A program made the position numbers and the translations under genes. The notes under the pieces were generated by a model. The model did no database searches. It was not told where the DNA came from and saw only the letters and a list, made by a program, of their open reading frames with translations. Positions 38,501-50,939 of a stretch of 64,000 nucleotides of DNA are shown here, one piece after another (the stretch's first letter is position 1; each line of letters opens with the position of its first letter). This stretch comes from Argopecten irradians. Its lineage: Eukaryota > Mollusca > Bivalvia > Pectinida > Pectinidae. Where the stretch lies: assembly GCF_041381155.1 (NCBI RefSeq), contig NC_091141.1, positions 27,835,828-27,899,827 of the forward strand, in the 5' to 3' direction.

Positions 38501-41139
38501 GTAACAATCGACGCGAAATGTCACGCGAGGTATCGAACGAATGACCAACGAACAATCAAACGCTTTCAAAAATATCTTCGGCGTACATCACACAAATTAA
38601 ATACAAACTACAACATCTTCAGCAACTACAGAAACCTGGACCGGACAGACTGCCACAGTTATAAACCCCAGTTAGTAACGAGATTGAGCTGAATTGATAG
38701 TGACAGAGAAGTGTCTGTAACAAGGTCGTGTTGGCCGAGTTCATTCTAACACTCGTCCAGTGCGTCAAGATAACAAGTCCTCAGGCAAAATTTCTGGATT
38801 TCCCGCCAGTAAAAGCTATTTCCTACGACTGATATAAGGTACATATTATGAAAAATCCCATACTTTATCACTAAGACTTGATCGATATTTATGGAGATTG
38901 TGAATATTTTATTGCACATCGGGCCTCGTGTTGCGCTCGAAGGATTATGTTAATTGAACAAAGGAACTACACACGTGACCAAGACAAGCATCACCTAAAC
39001 TGACATATATATACATGTGTAAGTAAAATATAAATATGATCCTTATCGCCTTGTGTATTTATTTCTGGCGTATACATAGTATAAATACTGTACCACGTGT
39101 GTACAACCCTGGTTAGACCACTTATAATTAACGATAATATCAATGGTTATTACATACACCAAGCCTGTGTACGAGAACAGTGGTATTGAAATAAATCTGA
39201 TAATAACCGGGTTATCACAGAGTTCAACATTTCAAACAAAGGTCAATTATATATTCCTGTAAGACAAGATACGTTTAATTATTTCACACACATCATCTAC
39301 GTGTATATATATGTACTAAAGTAAGGTCCCGGGGGAAACCGCTCGTTGACATTAATACATCACCAGGATATATACTGTCGTATGATTTTATCTGCGAGAC
39401 CCACTTACCATACAGATACTTCAGAAAGTAACCGAAATCCGTTATCAACGTTCCGTCTATATATCGGTACCATCCTCTACGAGTCATACATACTAGTGTA
39501 AACAGGCCTCGTGATAAGCTAACTACCTCCACAATTTATAGGAAGCTTTCGGTCACTACACTACATTACTATTTACACATATAGAAAAAAAAACACGTGC
39601 TCGAAACTGTAATCTAACGGTACTTTATAATGCACACACAATATCACTTCCGCACGCAATTCCAAACCATACTTTGATGTAAACAAATGAAGCCTTGTAT
39701 GACTGAGGTGGTAAATCAGTAGTGTTGCCGTCATAAAAGGTGAGTGTCACAAATGGCGTTATCTATTCCCCTAACAGCAAGCACAGCTGACTCACCTGTA
39801 TCACACCTGTAGAAAATGTCCACGAAGCGTCCACTCTTGAGGCGCACGGCAGTATTGTAAAGTATCACAGTCTGAAGCGCACGAGAGTATTTTTAAATGT
39901 CACTGGTATTGTGAAATGTCCGAGTTGATGTATGACCGGGAATTCCTCCGTTAGAAATGGAAAGTTACATTTTATATTTGCGTCATTCTATTTATAAACA
40001 ACAATAACGGTACTACGTGAGAAAACATCTTTACAGTCGAAGGACACTTTTACTGTCCATCTACACAACCAACACATGTACGTGTATCTATACACATACG
40101 GAATCTACCGTTGAGAGACTGCACCTTATAAAGCATCGTCATCTTCATATCGTATACATCTGGTGTACACAACAAACATTCCAGTTACTCAAGCGAAGCA
40201 CACAATGCGTCCGTTCCATACAACACACGTGAAGGGTCTTTTGGCATTATACACACGCTTTCATCTATGACTCGCATCAAATACATGAATATAAAGTTAT
40301 TTACATGAAACGAATAAGAAAAATAAAATGATTTCGTCAAAAAAGAAATTCCCAACGAGCGTTTCCGCGAATATCTCAAACGGAGCAATTCATATCAGGA
40401 TATTAGCGGGGTCAAGCGTTGCCATCGATACCTCTCCTTATTATCCCATCACAGTGCACGGCGGTGTCATGAGGAATTAACGATATCATTCGGAAACCCC
40501 ATCTGGAACTTCTATTTCACCGAAATTCTACAAAAACAGTAGGCATGTGGCCCTAGTCGATAAATGGCCGAGTAGTTTAGTATAATCAAACAGCCCATCT
40601 GCTGCCTATCACTCTCCGGGATCAACCGCCACACGACGGGTTATTATAAAATACTCGTATGGATGTTAGAGGCCTATCGTGTTAAAGGTTATGGAGTGCT
40701 CCAGAAAATATTTTCTTGCCATTCAGATGAGAATTGATATCAGTACATTATCAAGCAAGAATTGTTACAGATTGCTTAACATGCAAATAAAAATGGGCTC
40801 ATTAGGGTTAAGTCCTATTAACACGGCTGACCGTTGAGCTAGGCTATCCGTTTTGGGAGGCTGCGGTATAGGCCTATTCGTGCTGAGTTTCTTTGTGGTA
40901 GTCTTCCCATTTTATAGTATACTTATCTAAATGAAGCATGCCGTCAAAGATAACACTCATTTATGTTGACCACGGGCAAAGTGGAGCTTGTCCTGGTGTC
41001 CATTGATCATATATATCAAAAGGCATAATCTCATGGCTAAGTTCGAATCTGCCATTTTGTGAAATAGACCTACCGTAAATAGTATAGGTATATATGTATG
41101 TGTGTAAATTGTAACAAAACCAATGGTCCGAGTCGAGAC

Positions 41140-42185
41140 ATGGATTAATTAATAAGTTTGTATGTGAACTTGGATTAATGAATGTGTGAACGTGGATTGA
41201 TGAGTGTGAACGTGGATTAATGAGTGTGTGAACGTGGATTGGCAATGAGTGTTACGGTGAACGTGGGATTGTGAGTGTGTGAACTTGGGTTAATGGGTGT
41301 GTGAACGTGGGTTAATGAGTGTGTGAACGTGGATTGAAGAGTATGTGAACGTGGATTGATCGAAAGTGTGTGAACGTGGGATTGTGAGTGTGTGAACTTG
41401 GGTTAATGAGTATGTGAACGTGGCTTAATGAGTATGTGAACGTGGATTGAAGAGTGTGTGAACGTGGATTGATCGAAAGTGTGTGAACGTGGGATTGTGA
41501 GTGTGTGAACTTGGGTTAATGAGTATGTGAACGTGGGTTAATGAGTGTATGAACGTGGATTGATGAGTGTGTGAACTTGTGTGAACGTGGAAGGGTGAGT
41601 GTGTGAACGTGGATGGTTGAGTGTGTGAACGTGGGTTAATGAGTATATGAACGTGGATGGGTGAGTGTGTGAACGTGGATTGATGAGTGTTGAACGTGGA
41701 TGGTTGAGTGTGTGAACGTGGATGGTTGAGTGTGTGAACGTGGATTGAAGAGTGTGGACGTGGGTTAATGAGTGTATGAACGTGGATGGTTGAGTGTGTG
41801 AACGTGGATTGATGAATGTTGAACGTGGATGGGTGAGTGTGTGAACGTGGATTGAAGAGTGTGGACGTGGGTTAATGAGTGTATGAACGTGGATGGGTGA
41901 GTGTGTGAACGTTGATTGATGAATGTTGAACGTGGATGGTTGAGTGTGTGAACGTGGATGGTTGAGTGTGTGAACGTGGATTGAAGAGTGTGGACGTGGG
42001 TTAATGAGTGTATGAACGTGGATGGGTGAGTGTGTGAACGTGGATTGGTGAGTGTGTGAACGTGGATGGGTGATTGTGTGAACGTGGATTGAAGAGTGTG
42101 GACGTGGATTTATGTTTGTGCATATATATGGATTACTGAATTTGTGGATTGAAGATTGTGCACTTGGATTGATGAGTCTGGACGT
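41140..42185. repeat. 22-bp minisatellite, about 45 units
   Basis: Unit near GAGTGTGTGAACGTGGATTG with AT/AA, with many 20- to 24-bp variants (GGATGGTT, GGGTTAAT, GAAGAGTGTGGACGTG). Blocks of several variants repeat as larger units, for example about 41745-41790, 41850-41900 and 41975-42020. Intergenic; the region on either side has no gene that I can support. Confidence 0.93.
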
Positions 42186-42889
42186 TAAGACTGAAGGTAC
42201 AGAGACACCACTGATATAGAGATTTGCTCCTTTTTATATACAACTTTATTTCTACAATTAGCCTCTTTATTTCCGTTTATATGTAACTACTGTATACGAT
42301 GCGTGCTTCTGGTGTTAACACAACCCAATATTTACGAAGGCACGCGTCAGCGCGTGTATGAACTAATATAAAATACAGTCTGACTTGAATTCGAATGAAT
42401 TAATCTGAGAGATCGTGACTTGGTGCACTGGCGCACAGTGACGGACCAGTAAATGTGTATTTAGGCATATCATTGATGATCGCTGATTGTTTTAGACGTC
42501 TCTATGCACACAGCGCTACAGTAGGTCGATGTTTTTATGCGATACATACTGGTACCCAGGTAAGGTTTTGTTTCCTAGTCTGGAAACAACTCGACAGGAA
42601 CATTTCACATGTACTTCTATTCTCTCTTTATTGCCAGAATTACACAAACGTCACACCTTCTATACAAAATAATACCATATACTCAATAGTTTGCCCGATA
42701 TACTCTGACAATAACACCTGATGACAGATACACCAGATATCTATCTGTCATAATGCCTGGTGTCAGGGCCAGAATCTCGGGCTACTAATAGTACTTGTAA
42801 TTTTAATAAAAACAAAAAACATAGCCAATGGCTGGCAAGCACCATCGCACTCCAACTTACATGTACACGTAGGCCTATAGTACCCCAGT

Positions 42890-43530
42890 CAATGGGGACA
42901 ACCTACGTCACCGGAAGTGATATCGGGCACACAAAAACAATGAAAAAACGCCCGCTTCAAGATGAAAATCGGCTGAAATTATGACATAAAAGCAATGCAT
43001 CTTCTAAACCTATCGTGCGTCAAAGACAGTGTATTGTTAGAGATTCTATGGAGCTATTAAATATTGTCAAACTAGCTCAGATAATGCAAACACCTCGACA
43101 CAATATTTTTCGAGTGCAGGGATATCGGTCACATTTTATTCAATAAAACGTTAAAAGTTGTAAATAAATAAATTTTGCTGTCACAAAACCGTCCCGTTTA
43201 CTAATATGTAATATCTGACTGTTGAAAGAAAATATTTCATTCATTATATCTGCTTGTGGAGAAACATAGACGGTTCTTAATTAGAAATTATGAAAGTGAT
43301 ATCGGTCACACTTAGAACTTTAGGGGTAACGGTCACATCCAAAGTTGCGAAAACTGAATATTACAGCATTGTACATGTAGTCGTTATTTACGCATTCATC
43401 CAACTCCAATGGATACCCCGTCAAAATACTTTTATTGAATTGATCTTTTTAACCCACCATCAGCAAATGGTTGGCGAGCTATAAAAATAGCCTCCCACCA
43501 TGGCTCGTCATCCGTCCGTCTTTTATTTCT
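42890..43530 (+). repeat. Left terminal inverted repeat of the 2.98-kb element
   Basis: Pairs with 45230-45868. A block of about 60 bp near 43365-43415 is present only in this arm. GATATCGGTCACA-like motifs occur at about 42919, 43121 and 43299, and GTAACGGTCACATCC at about 43327. Confidence 0.88.
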
Positions 43531-44796
43531 GTTATTTCCCTGGAAATACTGGAAGGGTTTCATTAGATCCAGTTATGTATAATATGTTTCGGAATCAATC
43601 CGAAATCGATTTATTTCGATACCGTTACATGTATTTGCCAGAGAGTATTAAGGATCTTTTTCAAATTTCATGTTTAGAAAGTCATCTTTCTTGATTCTGA
43701 TAGATGGACTTGTTGCTGTTTATCAAATTAAACATGTGAGCTTCATACTTAATGAACCTTTCTGGAATTTTATAAGTACTACATGTATCGCTCTCTTTAC
43801 TCTTGTTGTGCATAATGCACCAATTGGAAAACGCGGTAGTCGACAACTTGAAGTTCGTTACCATGTAGACATACAATTATCAAATATCTTGTTCGATATA
43901 GACATTTTGATAATCAATTTTTAACATAGGATTGTATTTATTAATGCTCATTTTTTGAGACAGATAAGATTACAAAATAATGAATATTTGGTTATCTTGA
44001 GATTATTTGACTACCACGGTGCTTTATAGCATTCATATACATATATTTACTTTTTCACTGCAACCCTAATATGTATACTTACCAAGCGCATTTGACATTC
44101 AGGGATGCATGATCTGCTATCCGCTTAATTTTATGTGATGTCATAAGTTTTGTGCCATCGATCAAAGAAAATGGCTGTTTCGTCCTTGACGATATTGATT
44201 TTTTTTCTTTATAGATACAAATATCTTGGGATGTTATCATATAAGTGTTATCAAACGAAAATATATTCATTAAATTGCATTCAGTTGACAATTAGGGGAG
44301 TATGAATGCCAACTGGACATCTGTTAATTCAACATGAAGCGCTAAAGATATTGGACCAACATGCTAAATTGACCGATTTGTAAATCCAATGGTAAACGTC
44401 ACGATATCTCTTGGCCCTCTTGCATGTTTTCAACTGATTTGCTTTTATAACTTGTTTTGCATATGATCATTTGTGCTATTGTTGTTAAGTTATATTCTAA
44501 GTACCTCTTCAATCATTATTGTGTGGAGAAATTATAAGTGAACTGACATGTAGAACTGTACTAACGCTATCAGCTAAAAACCCTCAGTGATCCTGTGTAT
44601 CATGTATTCACGTATTTCTGTAGCTTATAGATCAGTGTGCTTTTCCTTTTGTTTACATCGGCTGCCTTTACATCTTTAAGTTTTATGTATTTTCTTGTAT
44701 ATTGTCACTGCGAAGTTTTTAAATTATAATTACTTTAACACAGTAACGTACTTCAAAAAAGTACAATGGTACTCCATGGAGATGTAATTTGTCTGC

Positions 44797-45216
44797 TTGG
44801 TAAGGGTTGCCTCAGTTCTACTTTGCTTCAGCAAACATTCCACGCAAAGACAATGCAAGAACAAGGGGTGTGTGTACAAATACATGTATAGACAAAAACG
44901 AAACAATATACAGTGTACGAATAAGTATTCAGCAAAAATAGTTACGATAATAGTTAATGATGTATCATGTATCTCGGTAGTATTTCCTCTTTACCTGAAT
45001 GATTTTTTAGGGAAAACAACGCTGCAATATTTCAGCAATCTTTACGAAGCGACAAACCATTTCAAAATCTTTGGATGTGACCGTTACCCTGTGAACGACA
45101 TCCTTTTTAAAAACAACAAACCACCAACTAGGTTATACAGGTATGCCACTTTTGTAGCGGATAAAATGAACGATAGCTACTACTTGAAATATAAGGTATT
45201 TTATATCAGTAAATAA
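44797..45216 (+). other. Internal open frame of the 2.98-kb element, unrecognised
   Basis: 139 codons, basic and aromatic (YKYMYRQKRNNIQC, YFSNLYEATNHFKIFGCDRY). No catalytic motif that I can name. It contains a copy of the arm motif (GGATGTGACCGTTACCC near 45074). It may be a decayed remnant of element-encoded protein or chance. Confidence 0.3.
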
Positions 45217-45229
45217 CAGTAAGGTTAAA

Positions 45230-45868
45230 AAAAGACACACATGACATATTTTCGGTGAATAAAATGTGACCAATAGCCACGCTGTGGAAAAAAAGACGGA
45301 CGGATGATGAGCAATAGACGAAAAGCGATTTCAATAGCTCGTTAATCATTTGCTGATAGGGGGTTAAATTCAATAAAAGTATTTTGGCGTCTTATCCACA
45401 GTTTTCGTAACTTTGGATGTGACCGTTACCCCTAAAGTTCTAAGTGTGACCGATATCACTTTCATAATTTCTAATTAAGCACCGTATATGATTCTCCACT
45501 AGCAGATATAATGAATGAAATATTTTCTTCCAACAGTCATATATTACATATTAGTAAACGGGACAGTTTTGTGGCAGCAAAATTTATTTATTTGCAATTT
45601 ATAACGTTTTAGTGAATAAAATGTGACCGATATCCCTGCTGTCTGAAAATATTGTGTCGAGGTGTTTGCATAATCTGAGCTAGTTTGACGATATCTAATA
45701 ATTTCACAGAGTCTCTAACAATACACTGTCTTTGACGCACGATAGGTTAAGAAGATGCATTGCTTTTATGTCATAATTTCAGCCGATTTTCATCTTGAAG
45801 CGGGCGTTTTTTCATTGTTGTTTTTGTGTGCCCGATATCACTTCCGGTGACGTAGGTTGTCCCCATTG
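45230..45868 (-). repeat. Right terminal inverted repeat of the 2.98-kb element
   Basis: Complement of the left arm, with a few substitutions and an extra TGTGACCAATAGCC copy near 45260-45280. Both arms carry the TTGACGCACGATAGG-type block and the AATGAATGAAATATTTTCTT-type block in mirror order. Confidence 0.88.
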
Positions 45869-45873
45869 CCAGT

Positions 45874-47584
45874 GTCACTACTTACGTACGAGAAATATAC
45901 ATATATTCTCTGTTATGGACTGTTACAATATAAAACTACAACTTAAGACTAGAATAGTAATTACAAATCATAAACACTGATTGAATTGTTTATTTATTTT
46001 GTTTATTAAATCTTTAGACAAAAGGAGGAAATGAAGAAATTAATGACAAAATCCGCTGTGTATTTCTGGAGAAACAGTGTATCCAACACTTAACTTTATG
46101 ATTGCGACAAGGCATTGGAAAATTCTTCTTCTTCTTCTTCTTCTTTTCGCTTTCTATTGAAACATTTAGTAATAAAAGTAATATATAAATAAATTTAAAC
46201 CAGCCTTGTAAGGAAATAAGTTCTTTATTACTCGAAAGTCAGGTAAACCTTTACTTATTCGGTAAAAGTAATCAAACTCCACACACCATCAACTGTGAAC
46301 GTTTTCTTTGGTAGGATCCGCACATTCTCGTCGCGCAGTCAGAAGTGTATCTGGAAAACAAATCACGCATTTCCTTAACTATTGCTTAATATATTGTGAA
46401 AACAGGGACGTAGTCAGGATTAAACAATGAGGATGCAATGACTTATAGTTATGTTATTTTCTACCGAATTCGCCGTCCTCCACGAAAAAGGTAAAAAATC
46501 TTATACCTTCCAATGTTATCATATCTTCTGTCTCCAAAATGGTACCCATTTTCTGTCTCCAAAATGGTACCCATTTGTACCCATTTTCTGTCTCCAAAAT
46601 GGTACCCATTTTCAATGACTCATATGAAGCTTTTTGACAGGCGAGTAGCTGAGAGGTGTTGGATGTGTAAACACTTTTTTTGAAGCGAGTGTGGCAAGGG
46701 TGCGAGATAAAAAAAATGTTAGAAGGGGGTCTTTGGGAGTCTCCCTCAGGAAAAAAAATTGAATTTCTATATTTCAAATGATGCCATTTGGTCGCTTTTG
46801 GTAGTTTTTGCGTGTACTACCATTATGCAAAATAGTTAACACTAAATGGGTCATACTGATACATCTGTAGAGTACATTATACATGTATATCATTTTTTTA
46901 ATCTCGTGATGTCATAGGAAATAAGTTTATTTTTAAAATATTATTTCTGGAAGGTACGTTATCTTTGATGCTAAGTGTTCAATGAATGTGCACTTATATT
47001 GACTTGGAAGATATGAAATTTATCCCACTTGTTAGCAAGAAGATCTGTTCGTAATTTAGAAGTAGAAAAGTTCGGATCATCCCCCAATTTAAAAGTAACA
47101 TCTTTATTTTTTACTTTCATATTTTCATGCCACCAGAGAAATTTGTTGACGAAACATATGTGACTACAAAATACATATCCACATATAGACCGAATCATCT
47201 GTCTCTTGAAATAAGCTCCGTTTCTTCTTGTTGTCGTTAATCGATACGCTCATCTCATTTAAAAGAGACAGGCTGGACTTTTTCATTGTAAAACTTAAGG
47301 CAGCTCAGAGGACAAAATCCTGAACCAATCACAAACCAGCAAAAATTTCCTTTGGAGACTTCAGAGTGAGCGACTCCCAACTTCAAAGCCACAGTCAACT
47401 ACAATCTACCGTTATACGGTTCTTTTGGTGTACATCAAAGGACTTAAATAACTATAAAAAAAGTCTAGGGGTGTAGAGATCATATATGATCGGAACCCCT
47501 GGAATATCGAGGATGTACAGGCTCCGGGCCTGTTAACTGTATATAGCATTCATTTACAGAAGTTTTACTGTGCACATACCTGGT
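45874..47584. other. Gap between transposon and PHYHIP-like ORF
   Basis: AT-rich, with a CTT microsatellite at about 46126-46145 and the short repeat at 46.5 kb. Open frames of 75-107 codons on the minus strand overlap the repeat or have low complexity. Nothing else is supported. Confidence 0.4.
46525..46612. repeat. Short tandem repeat (CTGTCTCCAAAATGGTACCC)
   Basis: Three copies of CTGTCTCCAAAATGGTACCC with ATTTT between, one partial. Followed at 46126-46145 upstream by a separate CTT run. Confidence 0.85.
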
Positions 47585-48145
47585 TTATAGCTGATCCCAG
47601 GTACAGCCACTGACCTTGATACAATAGGGGATGTAGATTTCCACCCAGGTTGGTCTCTGGGCAACCTTGTAGAATCCATTGGTCAGTGAAGTGTTCAGTA
47701 TTAACCAGGGGTTGTCGGCGATGTTCACCTTCTGCATAAATTGCAATATTGATTTATTATCTCCCTGTTTTACGAGCATTAACCTGACATAGGTGTTGGT
47801 GCCATTAAGACTATTTATAGGTTTAATTACTCCCAAATATAAGCTGACGTTCTGTATCCCTCCAAGTTGCGCTATGACGTTATCAATAGGGATCCTCACT
47901 CTCTTGTCACCGTACGGGGAAATCGTCGGTAGATTACCGTTATAGAGGGTGGCACAGAACCAAACACCATGAGGTACCTGGTCACGGCCTTGGTCTACCA
48001 GCCACATCCATCCCTGGGGCGGGTTGTGAACCTGTGGCATCAGATATCCCATCTCTTTTATCTTAACCATTATTTCCGATGGCGTCGCGTGGTAAAAATA
48101 TATAGCTGTATCCATGTTTCCAGCATGTACGCTTCCAAATGCCAT
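47585..48145 (-). CDS. 186-residue protein, possible PHYHIP C-terminal-domain relative
   Basis: A single open frame from ATG (context CTGAAATGG) to TAA at 47587-47585. Composition is protein-like: FYHATPSEIMVKIKEMGYLM, GVWFCATLYNGNLPTISPYG, then RVRIPIDNVIAQLG, alternating strands, and NPWLILNT near the end. The FYHAT...GVWFC..LY.G.LP..SPYG..RV.IPI pattern resembles the C-terminal domain of phytanoyl-CoA hydroxylase-interacting proteins as I recall their mollusc relatives. That is memory, not a search. There is no signal peptide or membrane segment. A donor-like AG|GTATGTGC directly follows the stop, so an alternative 3' exon is possible. A decayed copy at 50.74-50.90 kb shows the gene has been duplicated. 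Confidence 0.7.
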   Translation of the reverse strand: MAFGSVHAGNMDTAIYFYHATPSEIMVKIKEMGYLMPQVHNPPQGWMWLVDQGRDQVPHGVWFCATLYNGNLPTISPYGDKRVRIPIDNVIAQLGGIQNVSLYLGVIKPINSLNGTNTYVRLMLVKQGDNKSILQFMQKVNIADNPWLILNTSLTNGFYKVAQRPTWVEIYIPYCIKVSGCTWDQL

Positions 48146-48744
48146 TTCAGTGATTATAGTATGGAATGTTACAAGTTTCGACAGTTACGCCCAGAGATTC
48201 TCGGTTCTCGGAATTTGACGTCTTTAATAAAAACTATATAACATCCTCTTTCTGAAAATACATGTTTATATTTAGACGTCCTTATTTAACTTAAATAACA
48301 TCCTGATTCTTAAAACACGTCTTTCTATTTAGAACGAATATACGTACCCGGCCTACTATACATTTCGGCCGGGTACGAATTGGTGCCTAAGTGTCGTAAT
48401 GGAGCATTGCCTCAGAAATCACTCGGGCATAATTTTCTGTAGGTTTCCAATTAATTGAAGAGTATACATGCAATTATATATTATTTTTGTCCAAACAAAC
48501 ATTACGACTATTCTGAATATCTACTTTACCACTCATAAGGCGTCAAATTCATAATTTATAGATTTGCTTTTGAAAAGGACATCATATTTAGATGTGAAAA
48601 AAATAGTCTCGCTGTGGTTTTGATATTTTATACGGTTCAGTATTATTGCCTATTAGGTAAGTGATATAAAACAAGTACAATAATATGCATACAAAGGTTT
48701 AAATGATAATTTGCATAGTCATTTCTTTGGTCCATTAGCAGTAA

Positions 48745-49725
48745 CAGTGGCGTAGGAAGATGAAACATAATGGGGGCAAAGGTCCTCAATATTTCGTAAC
48801 ACCCCCCCCCCCCTCGCGCCCCGCACCCACAGGAGATACTTAATATACTTTTTTCATATATCTTTACATATAATCCTTGTACACATCTATAGACAGTGGC
48901 GTCGCTAACAGGAATTTAATTAATACGCAAATTAGCGTACGAGTTTGGGGGGTCCAGGGGAAAAAAATACGGTATAGAATGACTGAGATGAGTTTTTACG
49001 ATGCATTTTGATGATTTTGCAAGCGCCGAAGGCGCGAGAATTTGGTGTTTGAGGGGTCCGGAGGTCTTCCCCGGAAAAAAATTGTACGATTTAGAATGTC
49101 TGACAAGAGTTTTATGATGCATTTTGTTGAATTTGCGAGCGACGAAGGCGCGAGATTTTGGTGTTTGGGGGGTTCGGAGGTCTCCCCCGAAAAAAGAAAT
49201 TACGATTTGGAATGGCTGAGATGAGTTTTACAATGTATTTTGATGATTTTAAAGCGTTCTTAACACGGTAATTTTTCGATTTAAAGTTACCTGCATTTAG
49301 AAATGATAATTGTGAGTGTCGTTTCATCATTATGCAACCCAGCGCGATCTGAACATACCGGATTCACACCATCGGCACATTGTTGTGTAACTCAAAATAA
49401 TAATGAATTGCTTGTCTTACTAAGACATATAAACAAATTAAATAAGAAACATTTTTTGAAATGGTATAATCCCTTGATGGACATTTTTAATCTAGTTCGT
49501 GTGTATTGAATTTTCATTATCAAAGGTTTGAACATTACGTGCTTGAACGTTTTAGGAAACGCGCCGCGCAGCGCAAAATTTTCTTAAATGAAGTACAAAA
49601 ATGTGCAGGAGGACCCTTTTTTCTTTCAAATGTGCATTTTTAGAACATTTCACTCGGCGAAAATGGGGGGGGGGGGGCAAAAAGACATGTTTGCCCCCCC
49701 CCCCCCCCCGCTTCCTACGCCCCTG
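48745..49725. mobile_element. 981-bp inverted-repeat element with 5-bp target duplication
   Basis: Ends are CAGTGGCGTAGGAAG and CTTCCTACGCCCCTG, flanked by AGTAA on both sides (48740-48744 and 49726-49730). It has long C and G runs near each end (about 48801-48813, 49663-49677, 49694-49709). The interior contains a tandem of about 130-bp units and has no coding potential. CAGxGGCGTAG termini occur in several DNA-transposon groups, so no superfamily is given. Confidence 0.8.
48965..49255 (+). repeat. About 130-bp tandem repeat inside the 981-bp element
   Basis: Two full copies and a partial third share GGCGCGAGAxTTTGGTGTTTG and a GGTC(T/C)(T/C)CCCC(G)GAAAAAA-type block and a TACGATTTxGAATGxCTGA block. 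Divergence is about 10-15% by eye. Confidence 0.8.
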
Positions 49726-50741
49726 AGTAATAGGCACCAATTGTAGCTCTGTCTAAAGACGACACCATTATCTGTTTAAAAGTCTTTTGAGCTACAATTC
49801 GCCATTCAGGTGACAAGTTCCGCGTGAATGATATGACCGGTAAAATGGATCCACTTGAAATATTCTGATTCTGCAAACACATGTTTATATTTAGACGTCC
49901 TTAATTTGATAATTTTACAAAAATAAGTTTTGGTGAGTGTGTATACAACTACATGTAGTCTAGCTAGAGTGTTCCTCCCTTAATGACGTCATTCGAGCGA
50001 CAAAGCGATCAGCTTGCGATTGCTGTTCAAGACTGTGGGAATATCCTCATCCGCTCATCCAGACATGTGGAGTTGGCCTTCGGACAAGTGAATAAAAGTG
50101 AATATTGACGGCACATGTGTCCGTCGGACGAGTACAAAAATCTGACATCGAATATGACTTTGACTTTATATGTCACATTGATCCCTAATGTGACGAAAAA
50201 ACGATATGTTTTCGCTTTCTGCCTCATTCTTGGAAATTTCCTAATTTCGTTTTCAATGCGCATGTGCGTGTACAACAATGTCAATTATTCTGATATAGTT
50301 AACTTATAATATAGATATATATGTACTCAACCTTTGTCAGGTCACTTGTATTATTCCTTGCATATTTTATATCATGTATGTAATCTTCGAATTGGGGGAA
50401 ATAAAGATAATAATAGTAACCAATGCACTGCCAAGCGGCCTCACACTCCAATACATATATATAATTACGTATCCCAGATTGTACTCTCTTATGATAGGAC
50501 TGTGGATACATATGAAGAGACTGAATCAAACCAGTGGTATAACAGACGGTCACAAAGTGGGACTGTTCGTTAAATACTGGTAAATAATCTCCTATATCGC
50601 ATGTCCTCCGTACACAAGACTTCCATCAATGGTCCTGGTGTTATCAAGTATATCGGAAAATTCCGATGTAAATCATAGACCGTAACAACATATCATTGAA
50701 GTTTTATTTCTGATTTCAAAAGAACGTTAACACGACTATTT

Positions 50742-50900
50742 GATTAGTTACTCCCGAATATAATCTGACGTTGTTTCCCTCCAAGTTGTGCTATGACGTT
50801 ATCATACACTTTACGGGGAAATCGTCGGTAGATCCAAACACCATCAGGTACCTGGTCACGGCCTTGGTTTACCAGCCACATCCATTACTCGGGAGGTTGT
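50742..50900 (-). pseudogene. Decayed fragment of the PHYHIP-like gene
   Basis: Matches the 47819-48025 part of the ORF above in the same orientation: the segments around CTCCAAGTTG.GCTATGACGTTATCA, ACGGGGAAATCGTCGGTAGAT and AGGTACCTGGTCACGGCCTTGG are near identical. Two internal deletions remove the codons between them and break the frame. The fragment sits directly beside the 45-bp satellite. Confidence 0.8.
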
Positions 50901-50939
50901 CATTGTCAACGGATCAATAAATTATCGCTTGTGATTGTA

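Larger units (their letters stand above)
34196..41139. other. Upstream region of the DRAM2-like gene, no gene supported
   Basis: It should contain at least one non-coding first exon of the DRAM2-like gene, since exon 1 has an acceptor. Candidate donors on the minus strand are near 37332 and near 39411. No ORF here has protein-like composition or splice support. GC rises slightly around 37.0-40.6 kb. Confidence 0.35.
42890..45868. mobile_element. 2,979-bp DNA transposon with about 600-bp terminal inverted repeats
   Basis: The left end CAATGGGGACAACCTACGTC and the right end (its exact complement, ending 45868) are flanked by CCAGT direct repeats (42885-42889 and 45869-45873). The inverted repeats run about 600-640 bp, to roughly 43530 and 45270, and are nearly identical for the outer 450 bp. 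Inside the arms the motif GATATCGGTCACA recurs. The 1.7-kb interior has only short open frames, the longest being 44797-45216 (139 codons), with no recognised domain. It looks like a non-autonomous or deleted element. The superfamily is unknown; long arms and a 5-bp duplication do not settle it. Confidence 0.9.

Noticed and set aside
42890-45868. Polinton/Maverick remnant
   Set aside because: Long inverted arms would fit, but no polymerase, integrase or capsid motif is visible and the 5-bp duplication is not the expected 6 bp.
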